64,000 nt of DNA from Sisyra terminalis (taxonomy: Eukaryota; Arthropoda; Insecta; Neuroptera; Sisyridae): assembly GCA_958496175.1 (NCBI GenBank), contig OY292277.1, forward strand, positions 45,271,050 through 45,335,049, given 5' to 3'. The notes beneath the pieces are model-generated. The model was not told the origin of the DNA. It did not search any database and saw nothing but the letters and a program-made list of their open reading frames with translations. Below are positions 25,149 to 36,522 of this stretch, one piece after another (the first letter of the stretch is position 1; each line of letters begins with the position of its first letter). A program made the translations under genes and the position numbers.

Positions 25149-26720
25149 TCTATTATTATAAAGAGGAAAGATTTGATTGTTTGTTTGCTTTGAATAGGCT
25201 CCGAAACTACTTGACCGATTTGAAAAATTCTTTCACTGTTGGGAAGCTAAACTGTTTCCGGTGAACATGGGCTATATTAAATTTTCAAAAATATTAGAAA
25301 TCCATACTAAAACTCCAATAATGTGTGAAAAAATTAGTAAAAAACTTTCGTACATCGCGTGCGCTGGTGATTTAACGAAAGAACGGAACAACCGAATTTA
25401 ATGAAACTTTATATTAAGATACAACACCATTACCCACACACGTTAGGTTACTTATCATTCCTTAAAAATAATAAGGGAATGTTCCCCCTACGTAAAAACT
25501 GAGGGATGAAAAAAAAATTTACTTTAGGTAGGCGAGTTATATATTATTGGAAAGGTATTTAAAAGTTAAAAAATGATCTGTAATAATATTTTTAGTTGAA
25601 CTAATAGAAAGCACAGAAATTTAAATTAAATTACAAAAAAATGCCTTTTTAAAACATAAATTTTTCTGTAGATTATAATCTGACATTAAACTTTTTGTTT
25701 TACAAAATTGTTGTAAATAGATCCTTAGGGTTGTTCAGCAAAGAAATATTAACGAAAAAAATGTAATAGTAATAATAATAAAAATAATAATAAAGCTTAA
25801 AGTAAATACGTTTTTAAAACCGTGCATATATAAAATCCTGTTTTTATTTACCCCCTCTGACTGATGAAATTTTAATATTCGGTGTATTCCTTATAGGAAG
25901 TAGGCATGTGATAAGATTTTTTTTTTGAAAATTCCTACCCTAACAGACAAGGGCGGATTCAGGATTTGGGGGGGGGCACAATCTTTTATTTGGAAGTACG
26001 TGAAAGGGATCACGAAAAAAATTCGCAATTCCAGCCAGAAATCATCATAATGATAAATTATAAATAATCATATCATCATAATGATAAAAGAAATTTAAAA
26101 TCCTCTTCCAGAACAAAAGGCATACGCCAAATCGTGTATGGTGAACTCTTGACTATCCAATATGGTTTAATTATATAGTTGAAATTCAGATATTTTAATA
26201 ATAAGTTTATAGATACATAATGGTTATACATGATTATGGAAGAACTGGATTTCGTGCAATTGTACAAATTTCAATTTCGCGGTTGTGTTGTACAGTGCAA
26301 TAGTATAATAGTTTTTGGAAAAAGGTTCATTCGCGAATCGAAAAAGTGAGATAGGGTTATTTTGATGCGAGTATTTTGATAACTTTTGACTTTTTTTTAG
26401 TCATAATTAAGACCGAATTTATTGAACTTGGCGATATTTTTTATTTATGTATAGATGCTGATTGATTAACGGATTATTAAGTTTGCGGTAGGTATACCTG
26501 CCGTAGATATACGCAATAGACCATACTCTTTTTAGATATTTGTAAATATCTTTTGAAAATTAATTGATTATTACATAGAACTATTTTATTCATTGCAACA
26601 GTTTATTAAATGTGTCTTTTTCAAGAGATGTGAAGTGTTTTTAAGTATGATTTTATTTTTCGTAAAAGTAATAAGAAAAATAAAATACGTTACGCAGACG
26701 AAGTCGCGGGGATCAGCTAG
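25149..26720 (+). mobile_element. Non-autonomous Helitron, complete ends (1,572 bp)
   Basis: Starts TCTATTATTATAAAGAGG and ends CTAG. A 3' hairpin lies at 26693-26708 (CGC-A-GAC, loop GAA, GTC-GCG, one bulged A), 8 bases before CTAG. Flanks are A (25148) and T (26721), the Helitron insertion rule. The 5' body carries the dispersed stretch with GGCTCCGAAACTACTTGACC. No Rep/helicase frame is present, so mobility would need enzymes in trans. A hAT-like end (CAAGGGCGGATTCAGG, 25948-25963) is embedded. A short minus-strand frame (26076-26267) is also present in the relative at 34701-35447. A nearby duplicate shows the empty site at 27059/27060. Confidence 0.88.
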
Positions 26721-27127
26721 TATAGAAATATTTATACAAAAAAAGTACCAAGAATCAATTTAAATACCTGATATTATTCCATTGAATAGAAATTGTGTCC
26801 TAATTCCTTATAATGCTATAAGAATTGAAATTTGCTGTTTAAAATTGAAAGATATAGTGTTTTAAGACTAATTTACAAGAATAACGATGGAGACTTCAAT
26901 GCACCAATAAGACACGAACCCGACTCCGTATATGCAAGGAAAGGGATATTTTTATTTCATTTTTTTATTGAAAATTTTTGTTAAAACTGCATCGGTTCTT
27001 TGCTTGAAAGATGCTCTAAGATATTTACAATTATTTAAACCCTTTTTAACCCCTTTTTATATAGAAATATTTATACAAAAAAAGTACCGAGATTTAAATT
27101 GAATACCTGATATAATTCCATTGAATT
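26721..27127. repeat. Tandem duplication: end of copy 1 and all of copy 2 (empty Helitron site)
   Basis: 26721-26787 completes copy 1; 26788-27127 is copy 2 of the ~340-bp unit. In copy 2 the junction A27059/T27060 is uninterrupted, exactly where copy 1 carries the Helitron. Both copies then read TATAGAAATATTTATAC. Confidence 0.85.
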
Positions 27128-28414
27128 TTACTTATAATCACTGCGCAAATTCTCCAATTAAGACCTTATTGGCCTGATGCCGTTATGAAAACTCTAATCA
27201 GAACATTTATATCAAAAGCATGAATATAATTAATGTAATAACTAACTGGAACAGAGTGAATATTATCAATTCAATCATAGACCGCATCCAAACGTATATA
27301 AACATTTTATCTCGTCAAAAATGATTTACAAAAGGAAGCACATATACAACCAAACCATTTAGTTGCATAAAAAGAAGACATTTGTTCGACTAATGGCACT
27401 ATTAGTGCCGTTTCGACCAGACCCAATGTCCGATAAAACAATACTTCTGAATATTTATAAATACAATTCCATGTCGTATTGAAACCTTCACGTTTCATAA
27501 ATCAAAGAAAAAAAGGTGGCAACAGATCGAACGCCAAATGCATAAATTACGGGAAAGAATTATAACGGGATTTTATCTCAAATAAATTTACATCGTTTCG
27601 TTTATTAATTCTTTTTAATTACTCAATGAAAATAGTTTGATGTCGAGAAAAGGGAAGGCATTCGGTAGACGAATTTAGTTTTGGAGATTGTCTCAAATAA
27701 TCTCACCGGTAAAAGTGCCTACTTTCCAAACACTTTCTCCATCATTCCCGTAATCCCTTTTTCCAACCACAATCGGGGGGGTCCGCTTCATTGAAAAAGT
27801 CTTTTGTCGTTATCAGCTTGAATATCTCTCTTACTTACTATTAAGACAATCGATTGTGTTGGCAACTTTTTACTATATTAGAAACGGGGAAAACGTTTCC
27901 ATTGTTCATATAAATATTATAATGGCGTCGCATTAAATTGTAATTAGTTTGGGAAAATAATTTCTCAAATAATAATGCTAATAAATTTGATATCAACGAC
28001 ATTAGCACATGGAAAACAGAATGAGATGCGGAGAATGTTTCTCTCTTTCTTGGCGAAGGAAATTCATTCACAATTGTAAATCAAACGCATCATTAGAAAG
28101 TATTGTGTGACTTTTTTCCGTTTGACTTCCGAGATTAATTAAATACATACTTAGTGTAATTGGATGAATGGAACACTGGAAAAAAAATGTCCTTATTTGT
28201 AGAAATTATTGTCCGTCCGTTCTTGAATATATTCTAATTAATAATAGTCTTAAGCAAATGAGGAAGTCGCTTTATTTTTGTTTGGTTTCTGGTACTATTT
28301 CATTCATGTTACAGTATCATGGTGTACAGGAGAATTTAAAAAAAATCTGAAGCTTATACTCTTATATATAATCCACAGAATTCAAATAAATATTTCAGGT
28401 TTTAAGAATCAATT
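27128..28414. other. Gene-free stretch
   Basis: Slightly less AT-biased than its surroundings but without a convincing frame. Two minus-strand frames of 63-76 codons (27307-27498, 27841-28071) have no recognisable features. Confidence 0.4.
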
Positions 28415-28447
28415 TTGAGGAAGTCACGATACGTGACGAAACGTAGC
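28415..28447 (+). other. Hammerhead-like motif of a retroelement terminus (copy 1)
   Basis: TTGAGGA, a perfect 6-bp stem (28423-28428 with 28432-28437, loop ATA), then GAAA and CGTAGC. The same block occurs at 32730-32762 and 56127-56159 (both minus strand). The order TGAGGA-stem-GAAA resembles the hammerhead core found in Penelope-like element ends. The expected cleavage-site UH after stem III is not evident here, so activity is doubtful. Confidence 0.45.
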
Positions 28448-31002
28448 GGAATTGAAAAACAATAAATTATTTTTTTTCTGGACTTTATGTTAGACTGGAG
28501 AAAAAAATTCATTAATTCTTCATCTATTACACGTCAATATACACACCTACTCATTACCTTTTAATATCGCAATTTTTCGGCTATTTTCCTAAAACAAATC
28601 TTCTTATTGGCAAAAAACTAAGGTAGGTACTTGATTTTTACATGTATCTCTTGAAATCATTTTTTTCACGTTCAAGAGTGTTCATCATGGGTAAAACAGA
28701 TGACAATCGATTGGTGCAAAGTTTAAACTGTAAGTAGAAATAATAAGAATCCCTCCATCAAACTCCTGGAACTTCTGCCAGATCATCAAAGTCATGTGAA
28801 GTCTAAATTATCCTAATGGAATTCAACGCATTTTCTACTACTCAATTCTGGCTTCTTCTGGTCAAATAGCATTAACAATTGGTCTAATTTCGGGCAAAAA
28901 AGTTTGATATAAGCTTTTAGTTATAGGACAGTAACTGATGGTAAACGATATTCTTCCAATTTTATCATACACATAGTAAAATCTTCCAGATCGTATATCT
29001 TTCTTTGGCTACCATTTGAATCATTTTACCAGCATTTAATCCATCCACATGTCTTGGCTTGTTTCTGTCTATTTTTCTATTAAAGAGTTCGAATTTATAA
29101 CGTTTAGCTATAAATTCGTAGATGGAAATATGGTTTAATAAGATTTTACGCCAACGCTTGTGCGTTCCATTTATAAAGCATTTTTAGGTAGTAGGACTTA
29201 GGGAAATGATTTCCAATTGTTTCCTGATCATTTTTTAGTTCTTCAGCAATACTATGATACAAAGGTGGATTAGATGTCGCGAATGCTCAGCAAGTACTTC
29301 ATCGGCGCCCCTTTAGAAGCAATACATAACAAATTTTATGTAGTAGTAAATATTGATGATTCCAGTTGGCATTACTACAAAGTGGGGAAACCGTGAAGAT
29401 TACTCCAAGTTGGAGATAGGATTTAATTAATTTAATTTAATAATTTAATTCATTTACGTAAATAAATTGGACCAACGTGGTTCTGATCTACGCTGACGGG
29501 CATGACCCACGGTAATACCCTTTTTTCCATACCCAAATTGGTACCCTAAACCCCCTAAATCTTTTACTCTTATTATTGGGATGATCTTCTTCCCCTGCTG
29601 GGCAAAATTTTGTGTTGTCTTCATCAAGTAATGTGTAGTAGGTATTAATTTATAATTAGTTAATTAAACGAATTTTTATATCGATAATCAGTTTAAAATT
29701 GTATTTATAGATGGGTCAAATATAAAAAATTTAATATAAATTTCGGACAGTCAAAGAAATGCAGATTCAGAATTCGTCTTTCATAAATTAATGTCAAGTG
29801 CTTTAAATTTTTCCTCTATGATGTCCAATATTTAATTCATTTATTCTTAAATTGCTTTCATTCTTCTTAAATTATTGTCAATTTTACTAAGGAATAGTAG
29901 TCAGTGATGGATCTATACCTAGGCCCGTGAACTCTGGGCTTAGGGTGGCACGATTTTAGGGGTGCCATAATTTTCAAAACGCTAAAATTTTAAAGGTGAA
30001 GAATAAACGGACAATTTTAATTCAAAAAGTCTTCAGGAAAGAATAATAAATATTTTTTTATAGAATTTATTTTCCAATTTATCACATCACATTTTTCAAT
30101 TATTAAATCACTGGCAAGTAAAGAGCTGGCATTGCGAGGACATTAATAAAAAATTGGAGATCCTCATAATGGTATTTTTTTAAGGATCGTAGGACTTTTT
30201 GCTAAATTCGATCCTTTTAGGTCAGAACATTTAAAGTCCTATGCAAAGTCTGGTAGTCGAAATACGTCGTACTTATTTAAAACAATCTAGTATGCTTACG
30301 ATTTGGAAGAAATCTTCATAAATGAATCTATTCTTTTACATTATGTTCTTAAAGATTCAATACTGAAGATATCTGAAAATATATGGAAAATAATGCATCA
30401 TGAAATCTTCAAGATGTTTACCCTAATGTTAATATTGTTCTGTGCATTTTTTGAACCCCAGCACCAAATTATTCTGAAGAAAGTTTTATTTTTTCCACCC
30501 TGGAAAGGGTGAAACGTTACTAACGTCCAAGTATGAGCCATGATTTACTTAATGCCCTGGGATTGTTATTCGTTGAACCTAAATAGTGCAAGAAATCGAT
30601 TTCGATTATATAATTGACGTTTTCGCCCGAACCAAGACTAGAAAGAAGAAGTATAAATCATAAGTGATAGAAAAAAGTTGTGAATTATATTAATCTTTGA
30701 AAAATATTAGTGATCTCAATAAATTATAAATATTTTTTTTTTATAAAACCCGTAATTGCCTTCTATTTACAGTTTATATAATATGCAATGTGATACCAAA
30801 TTATTGCTTATGTACCACACCATAGGTAAGAACTGTAGTTCGACCTATGGGGCTTTACAAAACCATCCAACATCCAAATTATCCAATCTTTTCAATCAAA
30901 TAAATATTTAAAAAATATATACGTACATTCAGTAGAAGTTTTCTTAAAATTAATTGAAATCAACTTATAATTTATATACTTGAAAATTAGATGTTTTTTC
31001 GG
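28448..31002. other. Gene-free stretch with weak transposon traces
   Basis: No supported gene. Around 29902-29945 a CAGTGATGGATCTA...GGCCCGTGAAC stretch resembles the start of hAT-type short elements, but no matching end was found. A GGGTGAAACGTTAC stretch near 30508 resembles retroelement ends only weakly. Confidence 0.35.
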
Positions 31003-31223
31003 CTCAAGTGTACTTGAGCACACCCACAATCTGGCAACGTTACATTTTCGACTTTGTTTTTAATTTAATTCGCGATTAAATCGGTCCATTATGAAAATTT
31101 AGCCACAAAAGAGAGAATTATACCATATTAGTATTGAATTAACAAAAATATCGCGAATTATATTAAAAACAAAGTCGAAAATGTAACGTTGCCAGATTGT
31201 GGGTGTGTTAAAATACACTTGAG
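31003..31223. repeat. Foldback/MITE element with 74-bp inverted arms
   Basis: Arms 31003-31076 and 31150-31223 match at about 70 of 74 positions and enclose 73 bp. Arms begin CTCAAGTGTA and contain CAATCTGGCAACGTTAC. No clear target-site duplication. Confidence 0.8.
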
Positions 31224-32330
31224 CAGTTTTTTTTTCATAACCAGTATGTAATGGAACAACAAGGACAGCATATCGAATTCAATGCACCAACAAAAATTTA
31301 TGTACTCTTTATGTATAAATTATGTATTCTCTACTTTGAGGACCGACGTTTTAATTATTTTTATAACAAAATTGATTTGTACTAAATATTTACAAAATAT
31401 ATAGAAATCAACTTCAATTACTTGGAATTTCTATAATTCCACTTACGTTTTCGAGTATTGTGGTATAATTTTAGACATCGATAGCGATGGAGAGCATCAA
31501 AACGAAACGATATAATTGATAAAGTTGTAAATGAAATTGTTACAAATAGTTATGTGATAAAAAAAAAATAAAACAAACTATGACTCACTGTTGTTGAAAT
31601 GGACAGAAAAGTGTGCCGGCACAGTAACTGGGTTGACCCTGTTCGTTCCATTCGTTTCAAATGATATTATTAAGATTATAATTACAATTATATCTTTTTA
31701 TTATTTATAATTTGAATGGAAATGAAAAACGAGTTAGAAAAAAAAAGTTGACATTGTCTGCGCGGAACAAATGGGGCGGGGGACGAATATTTGTTCAATT
31801 GAGTAAATTAAGACCGAATCATTTCGCATCTGGTAATGGGTTTTAACCTGATTTCAGCTAGGTTTTTTGGTGGTTTCGTCCTATTAAACGCTTATTTGAA
31901 AAATATTTTTTTTCATTTCGGTTTTTAAACAATTTGTAGTTTGCTTTTTTTTTTGTTCTTTTGAATTAGTAAAGAATGACTTTGACTTAATTCTAAATAG
32001 ACAGAAATGAATTAGTAAAAGTTAAGTTGAAACGATTGAAACATTCACTTTGCGAAAAAATGCCTGTGAATTGTTGCACGATTTGCTCAAATTGGCAACT
32101 ATTTCTTTTACATATTATTTTTTATTTTTTTTTTGAATAGTACAACTGAATTTTGATATTTTGTTGTTCATTCTCCATGTTAGCGAATCATCGAAATAAA
32201 AGATAGTTCTTTTGGTGATTCTTCTTCGCATTAGATGGCAATTAAATAAACATTTGTGCACCGATGGCAAATACAATGAATAGAAAATGAATCAAATTGT
32301 AAACAAAACATTGAAATAAAATTTTTCGTG
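31224..32330. other. Gene-free AT-rich stretch
   Basis: Nothing recognised. Confidence 0.4.
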
Positions 32331-32660
32331 GTTGCAAATTTACTTTTTCTCGACGAAATTTGAAAGGAAATCTCTTTTTTGGATTAGTTTTTAGGATGGA
32401 CGATAAAGTATTGTTTGATTTAAGAAATTAGCAATCGAGATTGAGGTATTTACTATAATTTTCAGTTATTACTGGAAATGAATCAAAAGAATTTTTAAAG
32501 TTCTACCATCATATTTTTTTCAGTACTTCAAAAGCACATATTTCGAAAGCTCTTAATTTAAATAAAAATAATAATATTAATAATATACTATAATATACTA
32601 AGGTTTCCTCTGTGTTGCATCATAGAAAAAGAATTACACCTTAAAGTTTGTAATTCTTTT
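32331..32660. repeat. Local direct duplication, copy 1
   Basis: Matches 33123-33523 in the same order (TTTCTCGACGAAATTTGAAA, CAATCGAGATTGAGGTATTT, AGAAAAAGAATTACACCTTA). Copy 1 is interrupted by the insertion at 32661-32868 and resumes at 32869. Confidence 0.8.
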
Positions 32661-32868
32661 AAATAAGAAGAAAATTCAGGTTATTTAAGATCTTTTAGTT
32701 TTTTATTTAATATTTTTATTATTCAATTAGCTACGTTTCGTTACTAATCGTAACTTCCTCAGGCTTCTTGATTCACAAAATTAAAATATTTTTAATTTAA
32801 ATTCAATAAATAAATAAAAATTATTTAAAAAAATTTAAAGCTGAGATCTGAATTTTATCATCTGTTTA
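32661..32868 (-). mobile_element. 208-bp retroelement fragment with 10-bp target-site duplication
   Basis: Flanked by TAATTCTTTT at 32651-32660 and 32869-32878. The paralogous copy at 33514-33523 has this sequence once, which is the empty site. On the minus strand the insert carries CTGAGGA, a 5-bp stem, GAAA and CGTAGC (32762-32730), as at 28415 and 56159. Interpreted as a short Penelope-like terminal fragment. Confidence 0.65.
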
Positions 32869-32886
32869 TAATTCTTTTCTAAAGCA

Positions 32887-33063
32887 GGCCATTCACGCTC
32901 CAACTTGCAGTACAACTAGTCGGACTACTAGTTGGATCACCTAAATTATCTGACTAGTCTGACTAGACCTCCAACTTCCAACTACACCATTCATGGTCCA
33001 ACTTTAGATCCAACTTTGAAAGTGGGACCATAAGTTGGACTGCAAGTCGAAGCGTGAATGGCC
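32887..33063. repeat. MITE with GGCCATTCACGC termini, copy 1
   Basis: About 177 bp with imperfect inverted ends GGCCATTCACGCT and AGCGTGAATGGCC, and internal CTAGT/AGTTGGA palindromes. A related 163-bp copy forms the centre of the palindrome at 33536-33982. Confidence 0.65.
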
Positions 33064-33122
33064 GGCTTAAGATGAATCTCCAGACTGGAAATCCAGTTTC
33101 CAGTTTGGAAATCTTATTTTCG

Positions 33123-33535
33123 AAAAGTTGCAAATTTATTTTTTCTCGACGAAATTTGAAAGAATTTCTCTTTAAATTTAGGTTAATTTTTAGGATGGAA
33201 GATAAAGCATTGTTTGATTTAAGAAATTAGCAATCGAGATTGAGGTATTTATTATAGTTTTCAGTTGTTATTATCGGTAATGAATCAATGAAGAACTTTT
33301 TAAGTTCTACCATCATATTTTTTTTTTCAGTACTTCAAAAGCACATATATCGAAAACTCTAAATTTAAATAAAAATAATAATATTAGATTTTTAGATCAT
33401 TTTTCAAGATGTACCGAATTCTTTTTAAAGTTCTTTTTCTTCTAATTTCTGTGGGCATCCCTAAGGTTTCCTTTGTGCTGCATTCTAGAAAAAGAATTAC
33501 ACCTTAAAGGTTATAATTCTTTTCTAAAGCAGGCC
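33123..33535. repeat. Local direct duplication, copy 2
   Basis: Second copy of the 32331-32660 unit, continuous through the site that is interrupted in copy 1. It ends at the AAAGCAGGCCATT junction with the palindrome. Confidence 0.75.
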
Positions 33536-33982
33536 ATTTTGATTAAGTATCGCCAACATTTCATCGATATTTTTGAAAATAAATCTTCCTGACTGGAAAC
33601 ATCGTGGATATCAAGGTATACACTGGGAAACATCCATATGAACCCAATTAAGTCCCTGCTGAGATTCATCTTAAGCCGGCCATTCACGCTTCGACTTGTA
33701 GTCCAACTAGTCGGACTACTAGTTGGATCGCCTAAATGATCCGACTTTAGATCTTTTAAACTTTTTAGATCTATTAGACTTTAGATCCAACTTTGAAAGT
33801 CGGACCACAAGTTGGACTGCAAGTCGAAGCGTGAATGGCCGGCTTAAGATGAATCTCAGCAGGGACTTAATTGGGTTCATATGGATGTTTCCCAGCGTAT
33901 ACCTTGATATCCACGATGTTTCCAGTCAGGAAGATTTATTTTCAAAAATATCGATGAAATGTTGGCGATACTTAATCAAAAT
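33536..33982. repeat. 447-bp near-perfect palindrome
   Basis: Arms of about 172 bp (from 33536, and ending 33982) are inverted copies with only two mismatches seen by eye. The centre is a 163-bp MITE (33678-33840) that itself starts and ends with GGCCATTCACGC. Non-coding. The near identity implies recent formation or ongoing conversion between arms. Confidence 0.85.
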
Positions 33983-34700
33983 AGGCAGAGATAAATGCTG
34001 TCGTTGCATTGCCAAAGATCTGAAAATTGGCCATGAAAGAATTTTAAATAATTTTCAAGAAAACGTTTGATATTTGAGCCACAAACGTTCAACGCAAAAA
34101 CTTAGTACCTATATCATATTTCCAGATGCGAATATTTTGCTAAACGAAATGAAATCAAATTTTTTCTAAGAAAAATTATAAAATGCGACAACAAAAGGAT
34201 TCCATAAAAAATATCAATGTTAGAGGGCTGGTAAAGCAGTCCAAATGGTAACTGAAGAAGGATAAATCGTCTGGGCGATTTTACTATGTAAATAGTTACG
34301 ATTTATTTGAGGCTTCTTTTGCCCAAAATTGAATCAGTTGTAAATATTAATTGACCAGGAAATAAGTTTTACTAAGCTTTTTTTTCATGAAGACTCTTTT
34401 AATATATTTTACATATGTTACCTTTTGTGAACAAAAGGATCCTGGTTAAACTACTGAACTGGTTTTGCTAAAACTTTATGTGAAAAAGAAATGAAGTGTT
34501 ACTAACATTATTTGCTGATGAAATATAATCTTACCAAATGGGACGTTAGAATATATTTTTTTTTCAATTCTGAGAAAACAAAGTGGGGTTTATAATCCAG
34601 TCTCGATTTTTGTCAATGTTCTATTTTGGATTCCACTTTGTTACTAAAAATTAAAAAGTTTTTCCAATATTTTTTCATAATTCAACCGAAATATAGTTTA
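33983..34700. other. Gene-free AT-rich stretch
   Basis: Nothing recognised. Confidence 0.4.
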
Positions 34701-35447
34701 CTAGCTGATGCCCTCAACTACGTCTGAATAACGAGAGTAATGGTTGGTTATATTTTCTTTTTAGATTTGCTGTTTGTTGTGGTATATGGAAATTTGTATC
34801 CTTTTTATTTCTTTACGAAAAACATAATCATACTTAAAAACACTATTTGGTCGATTTTAAAAAGACAAAGTTAATAAACTTTGCTTAGAATAAAATTATT
34901 GTACGTAATGATCAATTAATTTTCAAAAAATATTAACAAATATCCAAAAAGAGTACGGTCTATTGCGTATATCTACGGTAGGTATACCTATCGTGAACCA
35001 AATAATTCATAAACCAATCAGCATCTAAATATCAATAAAAAATATCGTCATGTTCAATAAAATCGGTCTTAATTATGATTTAAAACAGTCAACAGTTTCC
35101 AAAATATCCCCGTTAAAATATCAGAAGTTAAGGGTCCTGGTTTTTGAATATTAGTAGGAATCCCATATTATTGTCTCGATTCTTGAATGAACCTTTTTCC
35201 CAAAACTATTTCCCTCCTGCAATGTTCAACACTACCGCGAAATTGGAATTTGTACAATTTCAAGAAACTCAGTTCCTCCAAAATCAAGTATAACCATTGT
35301 GTAACTATACACTTGTTATTAAAATATCTGAATTTCAACTATACAATTAAACCATATTGGATAGTCTTGAGTTCACTATGCACGATTTGGCGTATGCCTT
35401 TTGCTCTGGAAGAGCATTTTAAATTTCTTTTATCATTATGACTTACT
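34701..35447 (-). mobile_element. Truncated Helitron, inverse copy of the 3' half of 25149-26720
   Basis: On the minus strand it ends CATCAGCTAG (34701-34710). The upstream hairpin CA-G-AC, GTA, GT-TG keeps the same bulge position as the complete copy. Similarity to 26080-26720 runs in inverse orientation, including the TACGGTAGGTATACCTA region. The 5' TC end was not found. The plus-strand frame 35187-35441 (84 codons; contains TIWRMPFALEEHFKFLL) corresponds to the short frame in the complete copy. Confidence 0.75.
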
Positions 35448-36301
35448 GTATATTTAACACTCTAAACACTCCACCCTTTTTTAAATTATCATTCTTTCTC
35501 TGTCGGTAGGAGCCACTAACTTTAGTTCACAAAAATGCCGGTAAGTATTTTCTTTTAGTTCGCCGAATGTCAGAGGGTACTTGCTCACTAATGTATTTAT
35601 TTGTGAATACGTAAATCGGATTTTCAGGTTTACAATATGTGAAAGTCGAAAAACTTAATGCTCACTTATAAACTTAACTAAACTTTTTCAGATATATCTA
35701 TCGGAGTTTAAATTTTTGTTTCCAATAATAAACCAACTTTGTTTTATATTAAACGTCTATAACGGTACCTTGATTATGAAATTTGAAATTTCGATTGTTT
35801 GTTAAACGTTATCCCATACAAACTTTGCTACCATTTTTCACTCTTTCAGGGTAGAAATTTTTAAAACCCCTTTCTTATTATATATCTGGATCGTATAAGG
35901 AAAACACTTTCCAAATTTCTTCGATACAAACGTGCACTTATATTAGAAAATACAATGTAAATCGAAAAAAAATTGATCTTTTTTATTTTGATTATCATGA
36001 CTAAAAAGCTATTCGATTTCGCACACTTGGACGTTGTACATATAACATTGTTGGAAACAGGTGGAAAACGTGGAAATAAATTCGAATACTTTATTTATTT
36101 TCAATCAGAATAATTGGTTTTCAAATTGTTCTAAATACCGAAGAAAAGTTAGCTTGGGAGATTTAATATTTTAATTGATAATGAAATGCATGACAAAAAG
36201 TTGCAATCTTAGTGATTTTCAGCAGAATATATAATTACTTCAGGCCTACATTCTATCTAATATATTAGGTCTACAAAATTGGAGTTAAAAATAGTTATTT
36301 T
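35448..36301. other. Gene-free AT-rich stretch
   Basis: Nothing recognised. Confidence 0.4.
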
Positions 36302-36522
36302 CGATACATATGCGTAAAGTGAGGTTTTCTAGTAGGATAAAATTGATGCACGAGCTGAAGGGACTGATCATACACAACGATTGATCTCGTGCGCCTAGCC
36401 CCACTCGCCTGGCGGCCTCGTGGGGGTACACAGCGCACTCGATCTCGTTGTGTATGATCAGTCCCTTTAGCAAGTGTCTCAATTTCGTCCTACTAGGTAT
36501 CTCACTTTAAGCATAAGTATCG
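36302..36522. repeat. Foldback element with GC-rich loop
   Basis: Arms pair from CGATAC (36302) to GTATCG (36522), with a perfect 23-bp inner stem (36358-36380 with 36445-36467). The 64-base loop (36381-36444) is strikingly G+C-rich for this window. Likely a foldback transposon. A hairpin RNA gene is a less likely alternative. Confidence 0.7.

Noticed and set aside
30455..30530. CTGAAGA followed by an ACCC/GGGT stem and GAAACGTTAC
   Set aside because: About 15 unpaired bases separate CTGAAGA from the stem, so a hammerhead core cannot form.
33723..34070. 115-codon frame
   Set aside because: Mostly within the 447-bp palindrome; its sequence is dictated by the inverted repeat.
36285..36482. 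65-codon minus-strand frame
   Set aside because: Lies inside the foldback element and has no protein-like conservation.
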